Below are positions 36,797 to 45,582 of a DNA stretch of 64,000 nucleotides, piece after piece. Source of the DNA: an uncultured bacterium. GTDB lineage: Bacteria > Bacteroidota > Bacteroidia > Chitinophagales > Chitinophagaceae. The position numbers were made by a program, and so were the translations under genes. The notes under the pieces are model-generated. The model worked only from the letters and a program-made list of their open reading frames with translations. It was not told the DNA's origin and ran no database searches. The stretch is from contig CAIKEH010000042.1 in NCBI GenBank assembly GCA_903826405.1, forward strand, positions 62,001-126,000, given 5' to 3'. Within the stretch, counting starts at the first letter, position 1. Every line of letters starts with the position of its first letter.

Positions 36797-38617
36797 TCAA
36801 ACAGTCAAGATCGGAGTTTGGCCGCCTAGTTTCTTTTTTTCGCCGATCTGTTGGCGCCACATGGCGTAATACAACCCTTTTTCATTCAATAGTTCCTGAT
36901 GGTTACCGGTTTCGATCACTTCCCCGGCTTCCAGAACGTAAATCCGATCCGCATGCATGATCGTCGACAGCCTGTGTGCGATGAGTATGGTGATCTGGTC
37001 GTTGCCTGATGATACCACCTTGATGGTATCCGTGATCTCTTCTTCCGTGAGGCTGTCAAGGGATGAAGTGGCTTCGTCGAAGATGAGGATATGTGGTCTG
37101 CGTAAAAGCGCTCTGGCAATGGAAAGTCGTTGTTTCTCCCCGCCAGAGAGTTTAAGTCCTCCTTCTCCGATCATGGTATCCAATCCTTTCTCTGCCTTGG
37201 AAAGCAGACGTTGGCAGGAAGCTTTGTTGAGTACATCAATCAGATCATTTTCCGTGGCATCAGGATTGACGAATAGGAGGTTCTCCCGAATGGTGCCGGA
37301 GAACAGTTGGGTATCCTGAGTCACGAAGCCGATCTGATTCCGGAGGTCATTGAAGTTGATGGAGGTCTCATCTTTGTGGTTGTACAGGATCTGACCCTGT
37401 TTCGGGCGGTAGAGTCCAACCAGCAGTTTCATCAGTGTCGATTTTCCGGAACCGGATGGACCTACGAATGCGATGGTTTCTCCCACCTGTACATCGAAGC
37501 TTATATTTTCTATCGCATTGTGTTGGGCACTCTGATGGCGGAATGCCACTTCTCGGAAACTCAATTCCCTTACCTGACCCAGTTCTTCCGGGTTTTCCGG
37601 TTCTGTCTCGGGGGCTTTCTGCATCAGGTTGTGGAAATTGTTCAGTGACGCCTCTGCTTCCCTATAGGATAGAATGATATTACCGATCTCCTGCAAAGGG
37701 CCGAATATGAAGAATGAATAGAAAGTGAGGGTCATGACCTCACCTGCGGTCAATTTGCCCCTGAACACCAACCAGAGCAGCGTGAACATGATGACTTGAC
37801 GAAGGAAATTCACAAAAGTGCCCTGGAAAAAACTGAGCGTACGGACACTTTTCACTTTGCGGAGTTCGAGCCCCAGGATCTTATAGGTGTTATTATTGAG
37901 ACGCTTGATCTCCTGGTCAGTGAGTCCGAGACTTTTCACCAATTCGATGTTCCGTAGTGATTCAGTGGTGGAGCCAGCCAAGGAGGTGGTCTCCTTTACG
38001 ATACTTTTTTGGATCGTTTTGATCTTCTTGCTCAAGATTCCGGTGAGCAATGCCAATAGCAGAATACCGATGAAATATATGGGCATGATCGACCAGTGAA
38101 GTCGAAGTGAGTATACGGAAACGAATACTATCCCGACAAGCATTCCGAATAACACGTTGATGAAAGAGATGATGAATCTTTCCGTATCTGTCCGCACTTT
38201 GGTCAGTATGGATAAGGTTTCACCACTTCGTTGGTCCTCAAAATCCTGATAAGGTAATTGCATGGAGTGCTTGAGTCCGTCCGTGAAGATCTTGGCCCCG
38301 AATTTTTGTACGATGACATTGCTGAAGTAATCCTGGAATGCCTTCGCGATCCGGGAGACCATGGCCACGCTGATCAGGATGCCCAGCATTCCCAGCACAC
38401 CTATCATGAATTCTCTGTCCGAACGTTCACCGGTAGCTACGAATTTTTTAGTATCATCAAAATAACCGATCTGGTGGGGGTGGGTAGCGTACCTGTCAAT
38501 CAACTTGCCGAAGAAATAGGGATCCAGCATGCTGAATATCTGATTGATGGCTGCAAGCAAAAGCGCTAATCCGATCAACCATTTATAAGGCTTAAGGTAA
38601 TGGAGGAGTATTTTCAT
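36797..38617 (-). CDS. ABC exporter, fused permease and ATPase (MsbA-like half transporter)
   Basis: A 606-residue half-transporter that should act as a homodimer or with a partner. Residues 1-320 hold six membrane helices; the C-terminal ATPase domain has Walker A (VGPSGSGKSTLMK near 380-395), a Q-loop (IGFVTQDTQLF), the signature LSGGEKQRLSIARALL, Walker B HILIFDEATSSLDS and the H-loop AHRLST. Type I exporters like MsbA move lipids, drugs or peptides; the substrate is not evident. No peptidase domain or membrane-fusion gene accompanies it. Confidence 0.92.
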   Translation of the reverse strand: MKILLHYLKPYKWLIGLALLLAAINQIFSMLDPYFFGKLIDRYATHPHQIGYFDDTKKFVATGERSDREFMIGVLGMLGILISVAMVSRIAKAFQDYFSNVIVQKFGAKIFTDGLKHSMQLPYQDFEDQRSGETLSILTKVRTDTERFIISFINVLFGMLVGIVFVSVYSLRLHWSIMPIYFIGILLLALLTGILSKKIKTIQKSIVKETTSLAGSTTESLRNIELVKSLGLTDQEIKRLNNNTYKILGLELRKVKSVRTLSFFQGTFVNFLRQVIMFTLLWLVFRGKLTAGEVMTLTFYSFFIFGPLQEIGNIILSYREAEASLNNFHNLMQKAPETEPENPEELGQVRELSFREVAFRHQSAQHNAIENISFDVQVGETIAFVGPSGSGKSTLMKLLVGLYRPKQGQILYNHKDETSINFNDLRNQIGFVTQDTQLFSGTIRENLLFVNPDATENDLIDVLNKASCQRLLSKAEKGLDTMIGEGGLKLSGGEKQRLSIARALLRRPHILIFDEATSSLDSLTEEEITDTIKVVSSGNDQITILIAHRLSTIMHADRIYVLEAGEVIETGNHQELLNEKGLYYAMWRQQIGEKKKLGGQTPILTV

Positions 38618-39259
38618 ATGAATGCCTCGCAGTTTGGAAGTTCGGGTGTTAGAACATCAATTATCGTACAAGTTCGGTAAAACTGCCAAGATTGCAGGAT
38701 GTATCTGTTTGCGGCGTCAGTAAACAAGGAATTCAGATTTTTGAGCACGGCTAAGCGCAGATGTATTTGTCCTGGCTGTTTTCACCTGGGCTTTCATGTG
38801 GCGGATTACTAGGTAAACCTAGTGAGTGGTCGATCCGGGGAAGCTTACGTTGATCGAATCGCAGTTCATAGAAAAAGTGACACAACTTTTTTCTTTTTCA
38901 AGGTGTGGGTATCGAAATCAAGAATGTATTTGAAGATGTTCACGCTCCTGACACTATGGGTCAAAATAAGCTCCAGTCTGTGGGTTTTATGTTATGCAAG
39001 TATAGAGTGTGATTTTCTCAGACTGCAGGTATGTCAACATCAATTTTTTAAAAGGGGAGTATGAATCCATCAGCGGGTGAATGTCATGCTGAAAAGAGGA
39101 TCAGATCCTGCGATAACCTTGTTTCGCACTGTATAACAAAGAGGTTTTCTTTAATTCAGGACCTGCCATGGGAAATTGGGGGTTTATGATCCACAGTGTA
39201 TTCAAAATCGTCCATGGATGTCTTCCTTATGACCCCAGGCCAACTTCAGTTTGCTTTCC
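38618..39259. other. Intergenic region, 642 bp
   Basis: No convincing gene. The longest open frame (plus strand, 38822-39064) translates to a Phe/Lys-rich sequence without protein-like pattern. A 7-2-7 palindrome is present at 38808-38823. I see no tRNA, no strong terminator and no known RNA. Remnant of a lost gene is possible but I found no recognisable fragment. Confidence 0.5.
38808..38823. repeat. 7-2-7 palindrome ACTAGGT-AA-ACCTAGT
   Basis: A perfect inverted repeat about 190 bases upstream of the ABC exporter gene and 450 bases from yifB. Possible operator; no promoter element was found next to it. Confidence 0.45.
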
Positions 39260-40807
39260 TCATCCTCCCCAACCTTCTCTGTCCAGACTCCTGTATTGAA
39301 TAGCTTCAGCTACATGCGGGGGTAATATACTTGTGCATCCTTCCAGATCTGCGATGGTCCGGGAGACTTTCAGTATGCGGTCATATGCTCTTGCAGACAG
39401 GTTGAGGCGGTCCATGGCCTTTTTCAGCAGTTGATGACTGGTCAGATCGAGTTTACATATTTCCCGCAGTTGCCTGCTGCCCATCTGGGCATTCGCATAT
39501 ATCCCATTTTCTTGTTCGTATCTTTTTGCCTGTACTTCCCTGGCGCGGATGACCCGCTCTCGTATGGCAAGGGAGTTCTCTGCATTTCTTGAAGAACTCA
39601 ATTCCGTATAGGCCACGGGGGTGACCTCAACGTGGAGGTCTATGCGATCGAGCAGAGGCCCTGAAACCTTATTGAGGTATTTCTGTACGGCGCCGGGCGG
39701 ACAGTTACAATGCTTTTCGGGATGATTGTAATATCCACAGGGGCATGGATTCATGGAAGCTACCAACATGAAGGAGGCGGGAAAGTCAACCGCAAGGCGT
39801 GCCCGGCTTATGGTCACTTTCCTTTCTTCCATGGGCTGCCTCATGACTTCCAGAACACTTCGTTGAAATTCGGGCAGCTCATCCAGGAAAAGTACGCCAT
39901 GATGGGCAAGGGAGATCTCACCGGGCTGTGGGATGCTTCCCCCTCCTACCAGAGCACTGCTGGAAACGGAGTGGTGTGGTGAGCGGAATGGTCTTTGCGA
40001 AATAAGGGTTGCATTTTCAGGAAGTTTGCCGGCCACGCTGTGGATCTTGGTCGTCTCCAATGCCTCCTGTAGGGTGAGTGGGGGAAGAATGGTGGGCAAG
40101 CGCTTTGCAAGCATGGTTTTCCCCGCGCCAGGCGGACCGATGAGGATCACATTATGCCCGCCTGCCGCGGAGATCTCCAGCGCACGTTTGATGTTTTCCT
40201 GACCTTTCACTTCGTCGAAATCAGCATCGAAGGTTTTTTGTTGCTGTTGGAAAGCTTCTCTTGTATTCACGATGACACGTTCCAGACTTTTTCCTTCAGA
40301 CTTGAAAAACTCTATCACTTCGCTGAGATGGCTGACGCCATAAACCTGTAGGGAGTTGACCATCCCAGCCTCACGGGCATTGGTTTTGGGTAGGATGAAC
40401 CCTTTGTAGTTTTCCCTAAGTGCACGAATGGCCATCGGTAATGCGCCTTTAACCGGCCGGACCCACCCGTCCAGGCTGAGCTCTCCCATCATGATGAACT
40501 CCTCCATCATCTCCCAGCCTTTGATCTGGCCCGATGCCCCCAGAATTCCCATGGCAATGGGCAGATCGAAGGCCGACCCGCTTTTTTTAACATCTGCTGG
40601 AGCTAGGTTTACGACAATCTTGGTCCTGGGCATGTCACAGTTGACCGATTTGATGGCACTTTCCACCCTTTGAAGGCTCTCTTTGACGCTGTTATCGGGT
40701 AAACCTACGATGAAATAATAAAGCCCCTGCCCGGTGATAGATACTTCTACGGGAATGGTCATTGCATCAACTCCGAAAACCGCACTGCCGAATGTCTTGA
40801 CGAACAT
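39260..40807 (-). CDS. YifB-family (ComM-like) AAA+ ATPase, Mg-chelatase-like
   Basis: A 515-residue protein with the N-terminal Lon-protease-like ChlI domain (about 20-145), the central AAA+ ATPase (IGPPGAGKTMLAKRLP Walker A, LFLDELPEF Walker B) and the C-terminal Mg-chelatase-like part with a zinc-type cysteine cluster (NPCPCGYYN, then HCNCPP). ComM, the studied member, is a helicase that promotes branch migration in natural transformation. The helix-hairpin-helix protein near 6.3 kb could be in the same process, but the two genes are far apart and competence is not shown. Confidence 0.92.
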   Translation of the reverse strand: MFVKTFGSAVFGVDAMTIPVEVSITGQGLYYFIVGLPDNSVKESLQRVESAIKSVNCDMPRTKIVVNLAPADVKKSGSAFDLPIAMGILGASGQIKGWEMMEEFIMMGELSLDGWVRPVKGALPMAIRALRENYKGFILPKTNAREAGMVNSLQVYGVSHLSEVIEFFKSEGKSLERVIVNTREAFQQQQKTFDADFDEVKGQENIKRALEISAAGGHNVILIGPPGAGKTMLAKRLPTILPPLTLQEALETTKIHSVAGKLPENATLISQRPFRSPHHSVSSSALVGGGSIPQPGEISLAHHGVLFLDELPEFQRSVLEVMRQPMEERKVTISRARLAVDFPASFMLVASMNPCPCGYYNHPEKHCNCPPGAVQKYLNKVSGPLLDRIDLHVEVTPVAYTELSSSRNAENSLAIRERVIRAREVQAKRYEQENGIYANAQMGSRQLREICKLDLTSHQLLKKAMDRLNLSARAYDRILKVSRTIADLEGCTSILPPHVAEAIQYRSLDREGWGG

Positions 40808-41021
40808 GCCACAAAGGTCAGTTCCGATTCGACCGGGTAAATGGGGTTGTCAACGGAAAATGGATGGAAAAAGAAATGGTGAAGAACGGTACTGATGGCT
40901 GTCCCATACCAAGCAATGAATATTATCCAATGGGGGCATCTCCGTATCGATATACTGATTCAAGATATCCTCTTGTTGACGTCCGGAAAGTGTGCAGAAT
41001 ATGACTCCCTTACAGGCAGGA

Positions 41022-42338
41022 TCACAAATGATCGAGCAGGTCGGTGACTTTTTCACGCTGTAAGATGAGGTACCCTATGCGGTCGTTGCTGATGCCTTCG
41101 CGAAGCTGATAGCTGAATTCCAGTTGGCCGTCACGTATCCCGGTCTCAAAAAAGCGGAAACAAATATTGGGATGGATCTTCAGTTCCTCTCCGATCTCAT
41201 AGAGGTGAGTGGACAGAATGAATAATGCTCTTCGTATCCTGATCAAACCTTTTATGACAGTGGAGGAGCATTTCATGGCATCCTGAATGTTCGTCCCTTT
41301 GAACAGTTCATCGATGAGGATCAGCCAGCGCTTGTTATCGCTGATCCTGATCACGGTATTCTTGATCCTTTGCACTTCATTGAAGAAATAGCTTTCCCCT
41401 TTTGCAATATTGTCGGACACGTTGATGTTGCTGAGTATACCGTCAAAGAGACTCATTTTCATAAAAGCTGCGGGTACGCCCATGCCTATGTGGGCAAGGA
41501 ATACAGAGAGCCCAACGGATTTGATGAAGGTGCTTTTCCCTGCCATGTTTGCCCCGGTCAGGAAGATGAAATTACTGCGGGGGGTCATTTCCAATCCATA
41601 TGAAACCGGTTTTTCAAGTAGCAGATGGTATAGCCCTTCGGCTTGAAAATAAGGCTCTTCCTGGTCTATGACTTCAGGAAATGTCAGGCCGAATCTGTTG
41701 ACGGCTGCGGCCATGCCATACCAGGCATCCAGTTGACAATACACTTCAATAAGTTCCATGGCCTGATGTCGGAATCTTCCATGTAGGAATTGCCCGAAAT
41801 ACACGGTCTCCTGCGTGGTGAAAGGTTTTGCGCGGGATCTGCTGCACAACTCCTGCACTTCCTGGTGCTGCATGAGATGGCCAGACCTTTCAAGAAGTAA
41901 AGAGAGCCTGTCCGATTCGGGATTCCCGGAGAGCCTGTCAATGATCTTTCTCAATCCGGCCAGGAAATCCTGGAAATGTGAAAGGGAGAATCTCGACATG
42001 GAAAAATCCTGAGAATGGAACAGGCGATATGAGTGACTACTGACCATGCCCGGGTTGAGTGGCATGGTGTCTATGTCGTAATCGAGGAATTTTTCCAGTA
42101 CGAGTAGGGTCCCGTTAGTGATCTGTTGCGGCCATTCTGGGAGTATGGACATCATCCTTTGAAGGATTGACTGGACGTTGCGGATCTGTTCTGAAGTTTG
42201 GAGGGGCTCCAGAAAATATCTTTTCATCCATTCCTTACCTCCAGCAGTGCGTGTCAGGTTGAGTTTATGGAAAATGGAATATTCCTCTTCGGGATGGAAG
42301 ATGGAGAGGTCCTGATAGGTGGTCAGATCGATCTGCAT
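41022..42338 (-). CDS. MutS-like ATPase lacking the mismatch-recognition domain
   Basis: 438 residues, about half the size of MutS. The N-terminal part matches the MutS core/lever helices (KLNLTRTAGGKEWMKRYFLEPL), and the C-terminal ATPase domain has Walker A GANMAGKST, the IGMGVPA turn, SYFFNEVQRIKN and Walker B LILIDELFKGTN with the STHLYEI histidine. There is no N-terminal mismatch-binding domain and no Smr nuclease domain, so it is neither MutS1 nor MutS2. Such short MutS-like proteins occur in Bacteroidota; function is unknown. It follows pyrC by 21 bases and is probably cotranscribed. A 214-bp gap follows it. Confidence 0.85.
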   Translation of the reverse strand: MQIDLTTYQDLSIFHPEEEYSIFHKLNLTRTAGGKEWMKRYFLEPLQTSEQIRNVQSILQRMMSILPEWPQQITNGTLLVLEKFLDYDIDTMPLNPGMVSSHSYRLFHSQDFSMSRFSLSHFQDFLAGLRKIIDRLSGNPESDRLSLLLERSGHLMQHQEVQELCSRSRAKPFTTQETVYFGQFLHGRFRHQAMELIEVYCQLDAWYGMAAAVNRFGLTFPEVIDQEEPYFQAEGLYHLLLEKPVSYGLEMTPRSNFIFLTGANMAGKSTFIKSVGLSVFLAHIGMGVPAAFMKMSLFDGILSNINVSDNIAKGESYFFNEVQRIKNTVIRISDNKRWLILIDELFKGTNIQDAMKCSSTVIKGLIRIRRALFILSTHLYEIGEELKIHPNICFRFFETGIRDGQLEFSYQLREGISNDRIGYLILQREKVTDLLDHL

Positions 42339-42359
42339 TTTCAGTTGTTGAACCGGGCT

Positions 42360-43697
42360 TCATCGATTGAAACGAAGCCGCTCTCCTTTCAGGGATTCAT
42401 CAAAGCGTCCGTTCATATAAACCGGGTGGCCATTCACGAAAGTATGCCTGATCGTGGCGGGCATGACCATTCCTTCGAGAGGGCTCCATCCGCACTTGTA
42501 GAGTATGTTTTCCTTGGACACAGTATATGGTTTGTTGAGGTCTGCGATGACCAGGTCGGCATGGTAGCCTTCGCGGATGAAGCCTCTGTCCTGTAAGCGG
42601 AAACAGCGGGCCACTGCATGACTCATTTTTTCTGCTATGCGTTCCAAACTTATCTTGCCCTGACTTGCATAAAACAACATGAGATGCAGCCCATGTTGTA
42701 CGAGGGGAAGGCCGGCATGAGCATGTTCATAGGGGCCATTCTTCTCGTTCAATAGGTGTGGCGCATGGTCTGTGGCTATGATGTCCAGTCGATCATCAAG
42801 CAGTGCCTCCCATAGCCCATCACGGTTCTCCTTTGCTTTGATGGCCGGGTTGCACTTGATCCGATATCCCAGCCTAGGATAAGCATCTGCAGTGTAATGC
42901 AGGTGGTGCACACAAACCTCGGAAGTGATCCGTTTTTCTTCCAGTGGCAGCAGGTTGGAAAAGAGTTGTAGTTCTTTTGCTGTGGTGATGTGCAAAATGT
43001 GCAGCCTGGTTCCATATTTCTTTGCGAACTGGATAGCACGTAGTGAGGACTCGAAGCAGGCTTCCTCGTTGCGTATGAGGGGATGATCTTCTGCCGTGAG
43101 TTCAGTTTTTGATCGGCTCAAGCGCTCATAATTTTCCTTGATGATCTTTTCGTCTTCGCAATGGGTGGCGATGAGCAGTTCACTTTCCCGGAAGACCCTG
43201 TCCAGGGTCAGTGGATTGTCCACCAGCATGTTCCCGGTGGATGCACCCATGAATATCTTGATCCCGCAGATATCCTGTTTCCTGGTATTGGTACGCAGAA
43301 CTTCGTCCGTATTGTCGTTCGAGGTGCCCATGAAAAAAGAATAGTTGGCCAGGGAAGATCGAGATGCAATCGAGTATTTTTCTTCCAGAAGCTCCAGTGA
43401 AAGTGCAGGTGGACGTGTGTTCGGCATTTCCATGAAACTGGTGGTTCCTCCTGCAACTGCTGCACGGGATTCCGAATGAATGTCCCCTTTATGGGTCAGA
43501 CCCGGTTCACGGAAATGTACCTGATCATCAATGACGCCGGGAAAAAGATGAAGACCCTCGCCATCGATCTCCTTTTCATTCGACAGGGGGATGGATCCTG
43601 CTATCTTTTCTATACGGCCATTGCTGATCAGAACATCAGCAGCTTTGATGATGCCTTCATTGACGATTTGTATATTCCTGATGAGGTAATTTTGCAT
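42360..43697 (-). CDS. pyrC: Dihydroorotase-like amidohydrolase
   Basis: 445 residues of the class I dihydroorotase family, expected to cyclise carbamoyl-aspartate to dihydroorotate. Visible: the C-terminal half of the metal motif (H61 and R63 in DDQVHFREPG), lysine K147 (CGIKIFMGAS) at the usual carboxylation site, THCEDE, LHILHITT, and the late aspartate in IIATDHAPH. The first histidine of the H-x-H pair is Q59. I remember the same DDQVHF form in other Bacteroidota dihydroorotases, so it may still be active, perhaps with an altered metal site. It is head-to-head with the Wzi-like gene. Confidence 0.85.
   Translation of the reverse strand: MQNYLIRNIQIVNEGIIKAADVLISNGRIEKIAGSIPLSNEKEIDGEGLHLFPGVIDDQVHFREPGLTHKGDIHSESRAAVAGGTTSFMEMPNTRPPALSLELLEEKYSIASRSSLANYSFFMGTSNDNTDEVLRTNTRKQDICGIKIFMGASTGNMLVDNPLTLDRVFRESELLIATHCEDEKIIKENYERLSRSKTELTAEDHPLIRNEEACFESSLRAIQFAKKYGTRLHILHITTAKELQLFSNLLPLEEKRITSEVCVHHLHYTADAYPRLGYRIKCNPAIKAKENRDGLWEALLDDRLDIIATDHAPHLLNEKNGPYEHAHAGLPLVQHGLHLMLFYASQGKISLERIAEKMSHAVARCFRLQDRGFIREGYHADLVIADLNKPYTVSKENILYKCGWSPLEGMVMPATIRHTFVNGHPVYMNGRFDESLKGERLRFNR
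43687..43694 (+). promoter_or_regulatory. -7 element overlapping the pyrC start codon region
   Basis: TAATTTTG fits TAnnTTTG and lies 32 bases before the rightward ATG at 43727, just inside the first codons of divergent pyrC. Confidence 0.4.
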
Positions 43698-43726
43698 AAC
43701 TTGAACATTAAAATCTCCCAGCCCAC

Positions 43727-45388
43727 ATGCAAATTATCAAAACCCTGGCTTGTTGCATATTTTTTGTTGTTTCTCTGGCCGGGTATGGCCAGTCAGGTTA
43801 CCTGCAGCAGGGTGCCAAGGAGAACATCCTGCTCGAGAGGATGGAGATCAAGGCACAAAAGGACACCAACCTAAATTTCTCCTTCATAAAACCCTTCAAC
43901 CGTCGTTGGCTCGTGACCAGTCTGGAGAGGATAGAATCTGATTCGGAGCATGTTGACCTTACGCCGATCGACCGCTATCAGATCGAAAGGGCCTTGGGTA
44001 ACAGCCAGGAATGGACGTCAGGGGATCCTTCCAGATTTGCAAGCAAGAAGAGCCTGTGGAATACCTTTTTCAAAAGTCCCGGTGATCTGGTTTTGGTCAA
44101 CCAGAAGGATTTCTTTTTGTCTGTGAACCCTGTTCTGCAACTTCAGACCAGAAAAGAATCAGGCAATGGGGAATTCCTTTTCTTGAACAGTAAGGGGATA
44201 GTGGCTAGGTCCCTGATCGCCAAACGCCTTGGCTTCCAATTTTACCTTACCGACAATCAGGAACGTGGGCCTCGGTTCTTCCAGGATAGGGTCAGCAGAT
44301 ACCGTGCGGTCCCCGGTGCGGGATTTTATAAGAGTTTCAAAGGAACTGGCGTGGATTATTTTGATGCCAGAGGCTCTTTGACCTTCAATGTCATCAAATT
44401 CCTGGACTTGCAATTCGGTTACGATAAGCAGTTTTTGGGGAATGGATACCGGAGTCTTTTCCTGAGTGAATTTCCGAACAGTTATCTTTTCCTGAATCTC
44501 AATCTTCATGTCTGGAGGCTTAATTATGTCAGCAAAATCATGGAGTTGACATCACAATACAGTAGGGGGGCCACAGACGCGCTGTTCCCTAAGAAATACA
44601 TGGCCATCCACCACATCAGTTTCAATGCGCCAAAATGGCTCACAATTGGACTTTTTGAAAGTGTGGTGTTCGACAGAACGGATCATTTCGAATTCGGGTA
44701 TCTGAACCCCATCATGTTCCTCCGGCCCATGGAGCAGCAATTGGGTAGTAAGGACAACGCAACGGTTGGTTTCGATATCAAGGCCAACGTGGCGAAACGG
44801 TTCCAGTTCTATACTCAGATCAATTTTGATGAGTTCGTGCTCAAGGAGATTAAGAAAGGTGATGGATGGTGGGCAAACAAATGGGCTTGGCAAATCGGAG
44901 GGAAATACATTGATGCATTTGGGGTGAAAAATCTGGACCTGCAAGGCGAGGTCAACACGATACGCCCGTTCACTTATTCCCATAATGATACGATCGCCAA
45001 TTACACTCATTATAACCAGCCACTGGCCCACCCCTTGCTGTCCAATGTGCGGGAGTTCGTCGGGATCGCCCGTTATCAGCCTGCTCCGAAATGGTATCTG
45101 GAGGGCAGATTGATCGCATGGAAGCAAGGCAGTGATACGGCAGGGCATAATTTTGGGAACAACATATTCTTAGACAGCGATTCGCGATATATGGAGAGGG
45201 GTTATGGCATCGGTTCGGCGAGCCCCCTGAAAGGAGTTAATGCGAACCTGTGGGTGGCCTATGAATGGAAGGAAAATTTCTTCATAGAAGCCAGTCTTCT
45301 CCTGCGCAGGTTGACCGGTTCCGCAACCACTACCATGCCCTCTCTGGGCATCAGGTGGAATATGCACCGTAGGGAGTACGATTACTGA
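43727..45388 (+). CDS. Outer-membrane beta-barrel protein, Wzi/RemB-like
   Basis: 553 residues with a signal peptide ending near GYGQ (residue 22). The rest is rich in alternating aromatic strands (for example FLDLQFGYDKQFLGNGYRSL, and WLTIGLFESVVFDRT), as in Wzi capsule-assembly barrels and the related gliding protein RemB of Flavobacterium. The GYDKQFLGNGYRSLFLS segment is the part most like that family. The C-terminus ends in an arginine/tyrosine strand without a sorting domain. Role in capsule binding or surface motility is inferred from family resemblance only. Confidence 0.7.
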   Translation: MQIIKTLACCIFFVVSLAGYGQSGYLQQGAKENILLERMEIKAQKDTNLNFSFIKPFNRRWLVTSLERIESDSEHVDLTPIDRYQIERALGNSQEWTSGDPSRFASKKSLWNTFFKSPGDLVLVNQKDFFLSVNPVLQLQTRKESGNGEFLFLNSKGIVARSLIAKRLGFQFYLTDNQERGPRFFQDRVSRYRAVPGAGFYKSFKGTGVDYFDARGSLTFNVIKFLDLQFGYDKQFLGNGYRSLFLSEFPNSYLFLNLNLHVWRLNYVSKIMELTSQYSRGATDALFPKKYMAIHHISFNAPKWLTIGLFESVVFDRTDHFEFGYLNPIMFLRPMEQQLGSKDNATVGFDIKANVAKRFQFYTQINFDEFVLKEIKKGDGWWANKWAWQIGGKYIDAFGVKNLDLQGEVNTIRPFTYSHNDTIANYTHYNQPLAHPLLSNVREFVGIARYQPAPKWYLEGRLIAWKQGSDTAGHNFGNNIFLDSDSRYMERGYGIGSASPLKGVNANLWVAYEWKENFFIEASLLLRRLTGSATTTMPSLGIRWNMHRREYDY

Positions 45389-45582
45389 TCCATTCGGACC
45401 AATCCCTGTATTTCAAACCCTGAATTCTGTTCATGATGGCTTTTGGACTTGGGTATTTTTCCTGCTGAAAGACCCATGACATGACTTTATATTTTGAAAC
45501 GACATACTTTATTGTTTTCGGACATGTCTTATTAACTTGAATCATTCTGAAAGCATCTTACATTCACTTCAATCATTGAACC

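Noticed and set aside
38822-39064. 80-codon open frame in the 642-bp gap
   Set aside because: Phe/Lys-rich translation without protein pattern, starting inside the palindrome; no promoter or ribosome-binding signal.
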